From: Argyresthia goedartella
Lineage: Eukaryota; Arthropoda; Insecta; Lepidoptera; Argyresthiidae
Direction: 5' to 3'
Length of the DNA stretch: 64,000 nt
Assembly (NCBI GenBank): GCA_949825045.1
Contig: OX463808.1
Coordinates: 26,845,674 to 26,909,673, forward strand
Shown: piece by piece, positions 1 to 10,557 of the stretch
Position numbering within the stretch: position 1 is the stretch's first letter
Layout: each line of letters begins with the position of its first letter
Notes under the pieces: generated by a model
The model's database searches: none
The model's input: the letters and a program-made list of their open reading frames with translations, nothing else
What the model was told of the DNA's origin: nothing
Translations under genes and position numbers: made by a program

Positions 1-34
1 TGAGGAGTTAAAGCAGATATTCAATCAAAATTTT

Positions 35-1612
35 TTGAAGGAGGTTACTGAAATGGAGATTCAGTGGCATTTTACTGCTCCTGCATGGCCATCAGCAAAC
101 GGTCTAATGGAGGCTGGAGTGAAAAGCCTCAAACATCATTTAAGAAGAGTCCTAGGAGAGCAAGTTTTGACATATGAAGAATTATCAACAGTACTAGCAG
201 AAGTGGAGGCGTGCTTAAATTCAAGGCCGCTATGCCCATTATCAGAAAATCCGGATGACCTTGAATATTTGACCCCAGCACACTTCCTAACTGGTGGGCC
301 AACACTATCAATATTTGAAACAGAACGATATAAGCGGACAAGATGGCAACTAGCACAAAAGGTGTTCCAAGATCTGTGGAAGCGTTGGAGGAGCGAATAT
401 CTTGCGCAGTTGTCGGCAAGAAGCAAATGGATGAACTCACAAGCCAACATCAGGATCGGCGATGTGGTGTTGATTCACGATGATAATGTACCAACCGGAA
501 AGTGGGCTATGGGGCGCGTCGTCGAGTTACATAGTGGAAAGGATTCGTTGGTGAGAGTCGTCACATTAAAAACCAAGAATGGGTATATGAAGCGGCCGAT
601 TATAAAGTTATCGGTATTACCAACAGGCAACGATTCCGATTCGAATCAAGTTTCGCAATCCACCACTATCAACAAAACTACCAACTGTCTCACATATCAA
701 AATAAACCAATCAAGCAAAAGGGGTGTAGTTTCGTATCATTGGCAATGGCATTAATGACTTTCATGACACTGATATCTAGTTCCCAGTGTATGATTAATG
801 TCACCAAATTAAGATATCAGCAAGGACTTTATTTGGACAAGGTTTCGAACATGCAACTTATCACAGAAGACTGGAAAATCATCATGTACTACGATTTACA
901 ACCGTATTGGGAAGGCACTAAAGCATTAAATTCCTACCAAGATCATTTGAAACAAGCATGTGCACTATATCAAGCAGACAGGGATTCCCGCTATGACGTA
1001 GTAATACTCCAATTACTACACGGATTCACCGAACTGCAATACTACAATGAGCTTCTCCTGACGCAGCACCCCGGCGGCGCCGGCACGCGCGCGACACTAC
1101 CTAGACAGCAACGCGGGCTTATTAATGGTGTCGGGTATCTTACAAATACACTGTTCGGAGTATTGGATGACCGGTTCGCACAACAATATCAGCAAGATAT
1201 TGAATTAATTCGAAATAATCAAAATCATTTATTCGCAATGTGGAAGAATCAAACATCAGTTATCGAAGCAAAATATAGCGTTTTGAGTCGCTTAGAAGAA
1301 GTAATGGAGAAGCAACATAAGCACATCAATAAGCATATAAATCAAATCAATAATAAATTAGGCAAAATGGATATAGAACTCCAAAATGTCGAGCGAAGCC
1401 GAGAGCTATGGTTATCGCTCTCTATAGCAAACAACTTCTTATCAAACTTAAAAGCCATTCAAGAACAATTGTTGGACATCACCACAAATGTTTACAAGGG
1501 GAAAACTATCATTCATCTATTGCCACCCGATCAGCTTCACCAACAGTTGACGATTATATCTGGCCACTTATCGTTAGACACGACTTTGCCCGCTGGAAAG
1601 AATCAAATTTGA
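35..1612 (+). pseudogene. BEL/Pao integrase C-terminus fused in frame to env-like glycoprotein (broken)
   Basis: A 525-residue open frame. Residues ~1-200 are the end of a BEL/Pao integrase: GGLWEA-like region (here NGLMEAGVKS), NSRPLCPLS, LTPAHFLTGGP, then the DUF5641-type tail (GDVVLIHDDNVP). Residues ~230-252 are a hydrophobic run (FVSLAMALMTFMTLISS) that looks like an env signal or anchor peptide in frame with pol. Residues ~255-525 resemble insect retroelement fusion proteins: a basic RQQRG cleavage-like site followed by a glycine-rich hydrophobic stretch and a long helical region. The frame ends at a TGA while env similarity continues downstream in other frames, so env is frameshifted. 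The integrase start lies before the window; the Met at 35 is internal. Confidence 0.8.
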
Positions 1613-1845
1613 GACAAATATATCAACTACTCTCTGTCAAAACAAAAATGATGAAAAATATCTCATAATGGAAATAAAAATCCCATTACTTAATAGAGAT
1701 ACCTACGAAATATTTAAAAGCATATCAGTCCCACAGAAAATCAAACAAAAAATGGTCAATGTCATACCAATATCAGAATACCTAGTAATAAACTTAAAGA
1801 AAGACGCCTACTTATCAATCTCCGAAGTAGATGTCAAAGAATGTC
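1613..1845 (+). pseudogene. Env continuation in shifted frames, cut by LINE insertion
   Basis: Env coding continues after the TGA at 1610-1612 but in a different frame; a readable piece starts at 1668 (MEIKIPLLNRDTYEIF) and is interrupted at 1845 by LINE A copy 1. The same pieces with the same break positions are present in the second env copy (8292-8525), so the frameshifts are older than the duplication. Confidence 0.7.
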
Positions 1846-2394
1846 AAAAGAATGAAACGCAAGGTCCTTCTTGTCCATGGCGTGGCTGAGGAACCGGATG
1901 AACAGCCTGTTGCTGTACTGTCTGCAGTTCTGTCTGGCCGCTTGAAGTCCTCCGATGAATGTCTTGGAGATGTGAAAGTGGTGCACCGCTTGGGGGCGAA
2001 GGGGGCCAAGACTAGGCCCCTCCTAGTGCGCTTTGCATCCTACAAAGCACGTAGCGAGGTGTGGGACTCGAAGAAAGCCCTCAAGGGTTCCGGCATCACC
2101 ATAACGGAGTTCCTCACAAGGTCGCGGCATGATGTGTTCATGGCAGCGCGAAAACACTTCGGGGTCAATAACTCATGGACTTCCGATGGCCGAATCTTCC
2201 TGCACCTGCCCAACAAGACTCGCCAGAAGATCGAATGCTGGACGGAGTTGCGGCCGCTCATGAACAAGTTCCCCAGTAAGGATGCCCCACAGTTAGCCGA
2301 CAAGGGGAAGAAACCTACTGCGCAGACTTCGGCGGGCACCGTCAAAGGCGTCGTTACGAGGAGAGGTGCGTCTCAAGCTCGGGCTGCGAAGTGA
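1846..2394 (+). pseudogene. LINE A ORF1, C-terminal fragment
   Basis: The open frame 1831-2394 begins in env flank; the LINE-derived part starts at 1846. It encodes a basic protein end with the stretches VVHRLGAKGAKTRPLLVRF, ITEFLTRSRHDVFMAARKHFG and WTSDGRIFL, like the nucleic-acid-chaperone ORF1 ends of insect LINEs. A homologous fragment occurs at 33851-34105 (LTKSRHGVFIAARKHFG), which confirms it belongs to the element. The N-terminus is missing through 5' truncation. The role in RNA binding is by family analogy only. Confidence 0.75.
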
Positions 2395-2945
2395 TTGGTG
2401 ATGTGGGGTTAGTTAGCCGGAGTGTGGTTTTCAGATGCTCGCCGTGCCATGTTATTCAGCGATACGACCTCATTTTACAAGTCCTATGCTGGTAATTCTC
2501 TTGTGCAATGCTTTGGGAGGTAGGTTTATTTATTCTTCGAACTTCTTTGCATTTGCCCGACTATAAATTACTATTTTTTTTTCTTGCATTTGTCAATCTG
2601 TCACTGTCATGAAATGTCACCCTGGGCTCACTTTTTAAATATAAAGTTGTGTTCCGATTTCTGCCAAACCGCATCGTCTACGAACCTATACATTTGTATA
2701 TTATTTTTTTTTATCTTGACTCGCTGTCTACAAAACAAAAGTGCGTGACTTTTGCCCTGTGTGTTTTTGTCTTTTGTGTTTTATATTATGGGATCTTATT
2801 ATTTACCAGATTCCTTTCATCACTCCTGTGTGGTTAGGGTCTAGGTCAATATTTATTTAGTAGTGTAGTTGTAGTTTTATTTTGTGTTAGATAACGCATT
2901 CTAGCATATTTATTATATTATTAATATATATTTATTTTATTTGGT
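2395..2945 (+). other. LINE A inter-ORF spacer
   Basis: About 550 bases between ORF1 and ORF2, T-rich towards the 3' end, with no long open frame. Sister copy 2 has a spacer of similar character before its ORF2 (34991-35653). I see no additional gene here. Confidence 0.6.
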
Positions 2946-5885
2946 ATGGATAGTTTATGTAATATTGATAACAGTTTCTTCTCATGTTCTTCAAGTGATG
3001 ACTATATTAGTGCGGAGAGCGATAACTCCTTTGTGGAGAGACCGCTATCCGTCGAACTGACGTCTGTCTTTGCGGGCCTGGGGAATAATTTTAATATTGT
3101 TCATATTAACGCCCAGAGCATTCACTCCAGTTATCCGGACCTACTCGAGTCGTTCAGTAGCAAACATGTAGATGGTATTCTTGTATCTGAATCCTTTCTC
3201 AAGCCAACTTTACCATCCACTATGTTCTCGCTGCCTGGATACCAGCTCTATCGGAACGACAGAGTTGGGAAAGCGGATGGCGGCGTAGCTATTTACCTTC
3301 GCTCGGATATCCCTTGCAGAGTTATAAGTGCCTCCCCGAATGAGTACTCCGAATCAGCAGAACATCTCTTCCTCGAAATCTGTCTTCACCATAGTAAAGT
3401 TCTGCTCGGAGTCCTCTACAGTCCCTCACTTCGTATTGATTACTTTGACTCTTTTGAGACTTTGCTTAATGAGCTGACTCCTCTTTATAATGATACCCTA
3501 TTTCTCGGCGATTTCAATACATGTCTTCTTAAAAATGATTCCCGCTCTGCTAAATTACAGTCCATTGTAAATTCTTTCAATATGCATATTCTTCCTCTCA
3601 ACGCTACTCATTTCCAACCACATTGCACTCCCTCTCTTCTTGATCTCATGATAGTTTCTAATTTGGACAAAGTTGCGGCACATGGACAAATTAACTCTCC
3701 TTTTTCCTATCATGACCTGATTTACCTCTCATATAAGATTAAGACTCCCAAGAGCAATGCAAAACTTATTTACATTCGTAGCTTCAAGGGTATTGATTCT
3801 GCATCCCTTAAATCAGATGCCGCGTCGATTGACTGGACACCTATTATCACTAGTGAGACCGTTGATGATAAGATCCACCACTTCAACGCAATTATTCTGG
3901 GACTATTTGACAAGCATGCACCGGTCAAGAAGGTTAAGGTGAAACACCTTCCAGCACCCTGGCTCACCGACGTTATCAAACGTTTGATGACTAAAAGGAA
4001 CAGAGCCAAATGCCTGAACAAAAAGGAGCCTACAGCCGAGAACCTTGCCACTTTCAAACGCCTCCGAAACCGCTGTAATCGCATGTGTCGTGATGCCAAG
4101 CGCCGTCATATATTTGAGTGTATCGAAAGATACACACCTGCTCAAGTATGGAAATTCCTTAGAACGCTTGGTGTCGGTAAGTCTCAGGATCAAGCGGCTG
4201 GCATTGTTGATCTCAACGGTCTCAACATTTTTTTCTCAGCTCCCCCTGTCGTCATGGATCCCACCTTAAAAAATGCCACTCTGTGTCACCTGCGCTCGAG
4301 GTCTGCTCCCACCTCCACTCTATTTGACTTCAGACTTGTCGGAATTGATGCGGTTAAGAAAGCAGTGCTCTCCATTTCCTCCAAAGCCGTGGGTGACGAT
4401 AATATCTGCTCCAAAATGATCAGCAACGTACTTGACGAGCTTCTTCCAGCTATCACACATATAATAAACTTCTCTCTCTCCAATAATTCCTTCCCAAATG
4501 TGTGGAAAAAAGCCTTAGTTATCCCATTACCCAAAACATCAAATCCCTCCTCTTTTAAAGAGTTTCGTCCAATTTCCATTCTGCCTATCCTATCCAAAGT
4601 CCTTGAATCCATTGTCCATTCTCAGTTATCCTCCTACTTATGCTCAAACAACTTGCTGAATCAACTGCAATCCGGTTTTAGGCCCGGTCATAGCACTGTC
4701 ACGGCCTTGCTTAAAGTCACCGATGACATTCAGCATGCGATGGACGAGAAACAGCTCACTGTGCTTGCACTGCTGGACTTCAGCAGCGCCTTTAACTGCG
4801 TTGATTTCGATATCCTCGTTGAGACCCTGAAGTCCTTGAATGTGTCCTCCGTCTCTGCTTGCTGGTTCGACTCTTATCTGAGAGGTCGCCAGCAACGTAT
4901 TAGGTCGGAGGTGACTTCAACGGAGTGGTGTGACCTCGTTGCGGGGGTCCCTCAGGGTGGTATTCTCTCTCCTCTTCTTTTCTCCGTCTTCATAAATTCC
5001 GTCTCGGATACTCTCTCGTCATCATACCATCTTTACGCAGACGATCTCCAGATTTATCGTCATTTTTCTCCCTGTGATATGGTGTCTGCTGTGGGAATGT
5101 TAAATGCCGATCTCGAGCGAATTAGGGACTGGGCCACTTCTTTTGGACTACTTGTCAACCCTAGTAAGTCCCAGGCTTTGATTATTGGTTCCAGGTTTTC
5201 CCTTAACTTGTTACAGAATCTGTCCATTGCCCCTATAACCTATGATGGAACTATAATCTCATATAGTACTAAGGCCAAAAATCTAGGAGTTTTCTTCGAT
5301 AACCAATTTTCCTGGTCAGCGCATGTCAGCGAGGTCAGTAGGCGAGTCTTTGCCACTTTTCACTCCCTCAAATGACTACAATACTTCCTGCCTCGTCAGA
5401 CAAAAATAACGCTTGCCCAGTCTCTTCTCCTCCCCCTGATCGATTACGCTGACGTATGCTGGGTGAGCGCGAATGAAGAGCAACTGAACAAACTCGAGCG
5501 ACTTCAAAACCTCGGGATTCGGTTTGTCTTCAGCCTGCGCAAGTATGACCACGTCTCGGAGTATCGCAGGGAGTTAAAGTGGCTCCCTATCCGTCTTCGT
5601 CGGGATTCTCATATTCTCATCTGCCTCTATAACATCTTATTTAATCCTCGCTATCCTGTCTTCTTACGAGATCGTTTTGAATTTTTGTCCTCGGATAGGC
5701 CTCGGAGATCTCACGCTCGATCACTGCTTATAACTCCGCAACACAATACAGCCGCATATGAACATGGGTTCAGACTACGAGCTATCAGGCTCTGGAACAA
5801 ACTTCCTAGCGCCATCAGAGACAGCCCGTCACTTTCTATTTTTAAAACTCGCTTAAAAGAACACTATCTTTCTCTTCCATACTAG
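2946..5885 (+). pseudogene. LINE A ORF2: AP endonuclease + reverse transcriptase, one internal stop
   Basis: About 980 codons in one frame, interrupted only by a TGA at 5373-5375. The N-terminal part is an endonuclease/exonuclease/phosphatase domain (VVHINAQSI-like start FNIVHINAQSIHS, LGDFNTCLL, then the SFHDLIYLSYK-like SYHDLIYLSYK end). The RT has FRPISILPILSKVLES, LLDFSSAFNCVDFD, GVPQGGILSPLL and the catalytic YADD box (HLYADDLQIY). The C-terminal region contains LERLQNLGIRF and WLPIRLRRDSHI, shared by all copies. Sister copies have Arg at the stop position, so this looks like a CGA-to-TGA mutation. Chosen start: ATG at 2946, matching copy 2 at 35654. Confidence 0.9.
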
Positions 5886-6158
5886 ATTTATGTAGGTTTA
5901 TTGCTTTGATATATATGTAGTATAATTTTGTCTATTTGTATTGATATTATGTATTTATGTACATATTAGTAATTAGTTTATTATTTTAATATTTTTAACG
6001 TTGTGCACATAGGTCTACCTGTTATTTCATGTATTCTGTCCATATTAGGTTTGCTGGAAGAAATCTCTTTTTAGAGATAAGCTCGCCTTTGTACACCTAG
6101 TTTCCATTTTTTTGTATCTGTATCTTCTGTTTTTGTGCAATAAAGTATAAAGAGAAAG
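5886..6158 (+). other. LINE A copy 1 3' UTR with conserved terminal hairpin
   Basis: AT-rich 3' UTR. At 6063-6078 it has a 6-bp stem (ATCTCT / AGAGAT) with a TTTT loop followed by AAGCTCGCCTTTGTACA (6079-6095). The same arrangement occurs in copy 2 (38842-38857) and copy 3 (45678-45693); copy 3 has a compensated C-G to T-A pair. A conserved 3' structure in a LINE is plausibly the site recognised by its reverse transcriptase during target-primed reverse transcription (inference). Ends with a GTGCAATAAAG signal and a purine tail. Confidence 0.75.
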
Positions 6159-6722
6159 AGAATGTCTACATCAAGCATTTAGAGATACTTATTTATGTCG
6201 GAGCAGGAAGTCGATTCACCAAATGCACAAAGATCAAGATTTATGCGTAACAGAGCAGCTCTCAAATTCAAGTCAAACCGTCTCAAGACCATGCTCTAAT
6301 AAGTGGGTCGGGATGAACAAGCTGAATCATTACCTTTATTTCTGCTGTGATATATGTCAGTTGAGAATCATGTGCGGCGACCAAGTGTCTGCGCAACAGC
6401 TGACGGCTACGGGGATCATTAGCATCAATCAAGGATGCATAATTAAAACGAATGAGGTCATTTTATATGGCCATAAGCAGGACTACAGCAGATTAGACGC
6501 AGAAGTGAATTTGTTGATCCCACAAATATCCCCCATCAATAACATTATCAACGTAGCAATAACAACCAATTTAAGCGCAGTAGAAACAGATGACAGCACA
6601 CCGATTCAGGAGTTACAGGATATCAAAGAAAATATCAAGATGATAAAGGCTAACTCAGAATTATCAAGCAGAATTTCTTATCATGAAGTACACCACTATT
6701 TAGCAATATATGTGTTGGTGTG
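6159..6722 (+). pseudogene. Env C-terminal ectodomain, resumed after the LINE
   Basis: Continuation of env copy 1 after the 8-bp target duplication. It is cysteine-rich (CCDICQLRIMCGDQ, NQGCIIKT), has a helical region (IKENIKMIKANSELSSRI) and the beginning of a membrane segment (HHYLAIYVLVC). At 6722 identity with copy 2 stops, in the middle of the membrane segment. Nearly identical to 8518-9075. Confidence 0.8.
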
Positions 6723-7590
6723 TGATTATAAATTATTTATTTCAGAATACCTATCACTAGGTCATATGAAGCCAGCAGTAGGTAGTGATAAATTGGATTA
6801 TTACCTACCGCACCATCACGTAACGCGAGCCGATTCGACGACTACAAAACTACGAGTTGTGTTTAATGCCAGCATGAAGACGTCATCAGGTCAAAGTTTG
6901 AATGATTTGATGGAGAGGGGCCCAAATTTGCAACAGGATTTGCAAGCAATGATTATCAAGTGGCGTCAGTACGAGTTTGCATACACCGCGGACATTGAGA
7001 AAATGTACCGTCAGATTTGGGTCAACGAGCAAGATCAAAAATATCAGAAAATCATTTGGAGAGCGTCCCCGTCAGCAAGCATACAGGAATATGCTCTCTC
7101 CACAGTCACTTATGGCACAAAAGCAGCACCATATTTGGCCATGATGACTCTAAAGCATTTAGCTCACGAGCAGAAACAGAGCAAACCAGAGAGTGTAGCA
7201 GCAAACGTTCTCGAGGAAAACTTCTATATGGATGACCTAATTCATGGCTCGCACTCGGTATCAGTGGCACTGGATCTCAAGGAGGAGTTGATGTCACTAC
7301 TTAAGTCCGCAGGATTCAATTTAAGGAAATGGAGCTCAAACACGAAAGAGCTCCTAAAAAATGCTAGCTCCAATGAAAGCTTCGATTTCAAGCAGGCGGA
7401 ATCAACGAAGACTTTGGGGTTATCTTGGAACCCCCAGCATGATTATTTCACTTTTTTATCAAAAATTGACTCATCAACAGCAAAATATTCCAAAAGGAAT
7501 CTTCTGTCGGAAATATCGAAGTTATTCGACCCATTGGGGTGGTTATCACCGGTATCAACCAAACTCAAAATCCTGTTCCAATCTGTTTGG
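6723..7590 (+). pseudogene. BEL/Pao reverse transcriptase fragment, fused behind env
   Basis: The frame is open without interruption from the env piece into this RT (6223-7608, 461 residues). RT motifs: YLPHHHVTR, LRVVFNAS, FAYTADIEKMYRQI, and the catalytic YMDD in FYMDDLIHG, then NLRKWSSN and LFDPLGWLSPVSTKLKILFQSVWK. It stops at the beginning of the connection region, where a short GGAAGGCAC homology joins it to env copy 2. The bases just upstream (TTATTTATTTCAG at ~6732-6744) resemble a splice acceptor, possibly a coincidence. Confidence 0.85.
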
Positions 7591-8291
7591 AAGGCACTAA
7601 AGCATTAAATTCCTACCAAGATCATTTGAAACAAGCATGTGCACTATATCAAGCAGACAGGGATTCCCGCTATGACGTAGTAATACTCCAATTACTACAC
7701 GGATTCACCGAACTGCAATACTACAATGAGCTTCTCCTGACGCAGCACCCCGGCGGCGCCGGCACGCGCGCGACACTACCTAGACAGCAACGCGGGCTTA
7801 TTAATGGTGTCGGGTATCTTACAAATACACTGTTCGGAGTATTGGATGACCGGTTCGCACAACAATATCAGCAAGATATTGAATTAATTCGAAATAATCA
7901 AAATCATTTATTCGCAATGTGGAAGAATCAAACATCAGTTATCGAAGCAAAATATAGCGTTTTGAGTCGCTTAGAAGAAGTAATGGAGAAGCAACATAAG
8001 CACATCAATAAGCATATAAATCAAATCAATAATAAATTAGGCAAAATGGATATAGAACTCCAAAATGTCGAGCGAAGCCAAGAGCTATGGTTATCGCTCT
8101 CTATAGCAAACAACTTCTTATCAAACTTAAAAGCCATTCAAGAACAATTGTTGGACATCACCACAAATGTTTACAAGGGGAAAACTATCATTCATCTATT
8201 GCCACCCGATCAGCTTCACCAACAGTTGACGATTATATCTGGCCACTTATCGTTAGACACGACTTTGCCCGCTGGAAAGAATCAAATTTGA
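7587..8291 (+). pseudogene. Env copy 2, N-terminal and central part (lacks signal peptide)
   Basis: Begins at GGAAGGCAC shared with the RT fragment and repeats 908-1612 almost base for base (one substitution seen, Arg to Gln). Has the RQQRG cleavage-like site, the glycine-rich hydrophobic stretch after it, and the helical region. It lacks the env N-terminus. It ends at the same TGA position as copy 1 (8289-8291). Confidence 0.82.
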
Positions 8292-9243
8292 GACAAATAT
8301 ATCAACTACTCTCTGTCAAAACAAAAATGATGAAAAATATCTCATAATGGAAATAAAAATCCCATTACTTAATAGAGATACCTACGAAATATTTAAAAGC
8401 ATATCAGTCCCACAGAAAATCAAACAAAAAATGGTCAATGTCATACCAATATCAGAATACCTAGTAATAAACTTAAAGAAAGACGCCTACTTATCAATCT
8501 CCGAAGTAGATGTCAAAGAATGTCTACATCAAGCATTTAGAGATACTTATTTATGTCGGAGCAGGAAGTCGATTCACCAAATGCACAAAGATCAAGATTT
8601 ATGCGTAACAGAGCAGCTCTCAAATTCAAGTCAAACCGTCTCAAGACCATGCTCTAATAAGTGGGTCGGGATGAACAAGCTGAATCATTACCTTTATTTC
8701 TGCTGTGATATATGTCAGTTGAGAATCATGTGCGGCGACCAAGTGTCTGCGCAACAGCTGACGGCTACGGGGATCATTAGCATCAATCAAGGATGCATAA
8801 TTAAAACGAATGAGGTCATTTTATATGGCCATAAGCAGGACTACAGCAGATTAGACGCAGAAGTGAATTTGTTGATCCCACAAATATCCCCCATCAATAA
8901 CATTATCAACGTAGCAATAACAACCAATTTAAGCGCAGTAGAAACAGAGGACAGCAGACCGATTCAGGAGTTACAGGATATCAAAGAAAATATCAAGATG
9001 ATAAAGGCTAACTCAGAATTATCAAGCAGAATTTCTTATCATGAAGTACACCACTATTTAGCAATATATGTGTTGGTGTGTATCGTTTGCGCTGTAGCAG
9101 CAGTGCAGGGTGTAAGGCGACTGCAGCAACGACGTCGGCTCCGGCAGAGATCTCGTGCAGGCGCAGAGGAGGAGGCGGCGGCGCCCGAGTCTCGACTCGG
9201 TGCTCAGTCCGCCGCCCCCACCGCCCGCCCCGCCCCCGCTTAG
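8292..9243 (+). pseudogene. Env copy 2, C-terminal part with membrane anchor and GC-rich tail
   Basis: The readable frame is 8347-9243 (298 residues), after a short frameshifted piece. It is cysteine-containing like copy 1, has an uninterrupted LINE-free target site at 8517-8524, then a membrane segment (YLAIYVLVCIVCAVAAVQGV) and a strongly basic then acidic/proline tail (RRLQQRRRLRQRSR..., GAEEEAAAPESR), ending in TAG at 9241-9243. The tail DNA (9095-9240) is far richer in G+C than the rest of env. Whether the tail is original env or acquired sequence cannot be told from one copy. Confidence 0.75.
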
Positions 9244-10119
9244 CAGTGTGTGTGGAAAGTGCGCGAGTGTCAGTGTTAATGAGTCCGATAATCAAGCATA
9301 TTAAAAAACAAGTCAGTGAGCAACTTGAGATGAAAAGTGCTGTAAAAGAAACAATTAATGCAAGTAAAACGGACAAAGCGTCCTCACCGACTTTTACAAG
9401 ATCGTACAGACAATCGTTATCAATGAGACATTAGTGATATAAGTACTTACTCAGCATTGGTTAATTGTTTTAATATTAAAATTTTATTGTTTACATTCCC
9501 ATGAATGAACTCAGTTTGTACCTAACATCAAATCATTTCCTAATAAGCATTATATCAAGTTGCATAACTACATCAAGCAAATAGGTATAGGAACATTAGC
9601 ATATATCATTTAAAGAGTAGTATCGAGTAATGTATATTTTTCACTTAATCTTAATTGCATTGTTATTGCTCCTTTTCTGCCCTCGGGAGCATGTACGGTG
9701 CACTGCCACCGTAGCAATAGTTATAATTGAGGTCACGCGGGTTGTCTGCTTTACCTATCAACCATTAATTATTACCAGTTCACGTACGGACAGCAAGCAC
9801 ACCGTGTGGCTCATATCAATCCTAATATAGTTAATAATATATAACAACAATTGTTCTTTATCAATACAAGACTTTTATACATAATCAAATTTATCATTTA
9901 TCAATCAATATCACGAGTGCACGGCCCGAAGCCGTACATGTATGTTTATTGTTTATGTTAAGAATTTGACAGAATTTGTACCTGTGGAGCGTGTGGAATG
10001 GAATGGAAGGAATCTGCTTGTGATGTTGCCTAAGACATAGGGTATCCTAGTGTGGGGCAAGTAGCAATGTATGTGCCTGTATAAAAATGTTTATTGATTG
10101 GTAAAATTTTGTATAGGTA
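9244..10119 (+). other. Post-env region, possible 3' LTR remains; boundaries not found
   Basis: About 880 bases of AT-rich DNA after env. A 3' LTR is expected here but I could not find a second copy or a clean TG...CA boundary. There is an open frame through 9078-9434 that overlaps env in another frame and ends in a lysine-rich stretch; I do not consider it a gene. No other features recognised. Confidence 0.35.
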
Positions 10120-10557
10120 GGTAATTAGGCACTACGAAAAAAAACGGTCAAATGCGAGTCGGACTTTTACACATCGTACAAGAAAACGTAGTTAGGTAGG
10201 TATACTAAGGCCCTATTCCAATAAATCAATATTGAACCGATTAGCCCTATTGAACAGAAACACTTAAATAAATAAATTTTGTTTGTAAAATGACAAATGA
10301 ATCTGTCACATAGAGCTTTATTGATTAGATAAGTTTTGTTGCAAAAACGGCAAAAAAACACGTTTTTTGTATGGCAGCCCCCTTAAATGTTTATTGTATT
10401 CTGATTTTTAGTATTTGTTTTTATAGCGGCAACAGAAATACATCATTTGTGTAACTATCACGGTTCATGAGATACAGCCTGGTGACAGACGGACGGATGG
10501 ACGGACAGCGGAGGCTTAGTAATAAGGTCCCGTTTGGCACCCTTCGGATCCTTAAAA
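10120..10557 (+). repeat. Widespread lepidopteran interspersed repeat (non-autonomous)
   Basis: Contains the phrases GGTCAAATGCGAGTCGGAC, TATGGCAGCCCCCTTAAATG, TTCATGAGATACAGCCTGG and repeated GACGGACGGA units, then AAGGTCCCGTTT and a terminal CCTTAAAATA. I recognise this combination as a common dispersed repeat in moth and butterfly genomes; I do not name the family. The middle (about 10185-10330) departs from the usual pattern. It supports the lepidopteran assignment. Confidence 0.7.

Larger units (their letters stand above)
1846..6158 (+). mobile_element. LINE family A, copy 1 (5'-truncated, ORF1 fragment + ORF2)
   Basis: A 4.3 kb non-LTR retrotransposon inserted in the env gene. It starts within ORF1, has a ~550 bp inter-ORF spacer, ORF2 (endonuclease + reverse transcriptase) and a 3' UTR ending in an AATAAAG-like signal and a purine tail. 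The flanking 8-bp direct repeat AGAATGTC (1838-1845 and 6159-6166) is the target-site duplication, and the uninterrupted site is present once at 8517-8524. RT and endonuclease motifs place it in the Jockey/CR1 supergroup; I do not assign the clade more precisely. Two sister copies lie at 33851-38940 and 42318-45763. Confidence 0.92.
1..7590 (+). mobile_element. Env-bearing BEL/Pao retroelement, copy 1 (partial, interrupted)
   Basis: The window opens inside the integrase of a BEL/Pao LTR element and runs through the integrase C-terminal domain into an envelope-like gene. The element is interrupted at 1846-6158 by a LINE and resumes at 6159. At 6723 the env sequence stops abruptly and a piece of BEL/Pao reverse transcriptase follows, up to about 7590, where it fuses to a second env copy. 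This order (integrase-env-RT-env) is not the normal gag-pol-env order, so it is a rearranged remnant. No LTR pair could be delimited. BEL/Pao assignment rests on protein motifs (DUF5641-like integrase tail, YMDD RT); the rearrangement model is inference. Confidence 0.8.

Noticed and set aside
35..1612. Intact infectious env-bearing retrovirus-like element
   Set aside because: Env is frameshifted in both copies, interrupted by a LINE in one and lacking its N-terminus in the other, and no gag or paired LTRs are present.
1408..1668. 86-codon open frame overlapping env (also 8087-8347) as an accessory gene
   Set aside because: It is the alternative frame of the env region around the frameshift; the end carries displaced env codons.
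9078..9434. 118-codon open frame after env as a separate gene
   Set aside because: Its first half overlaps the env tail in another frame and is GC-driven; no recognisable domain and no support for a start.
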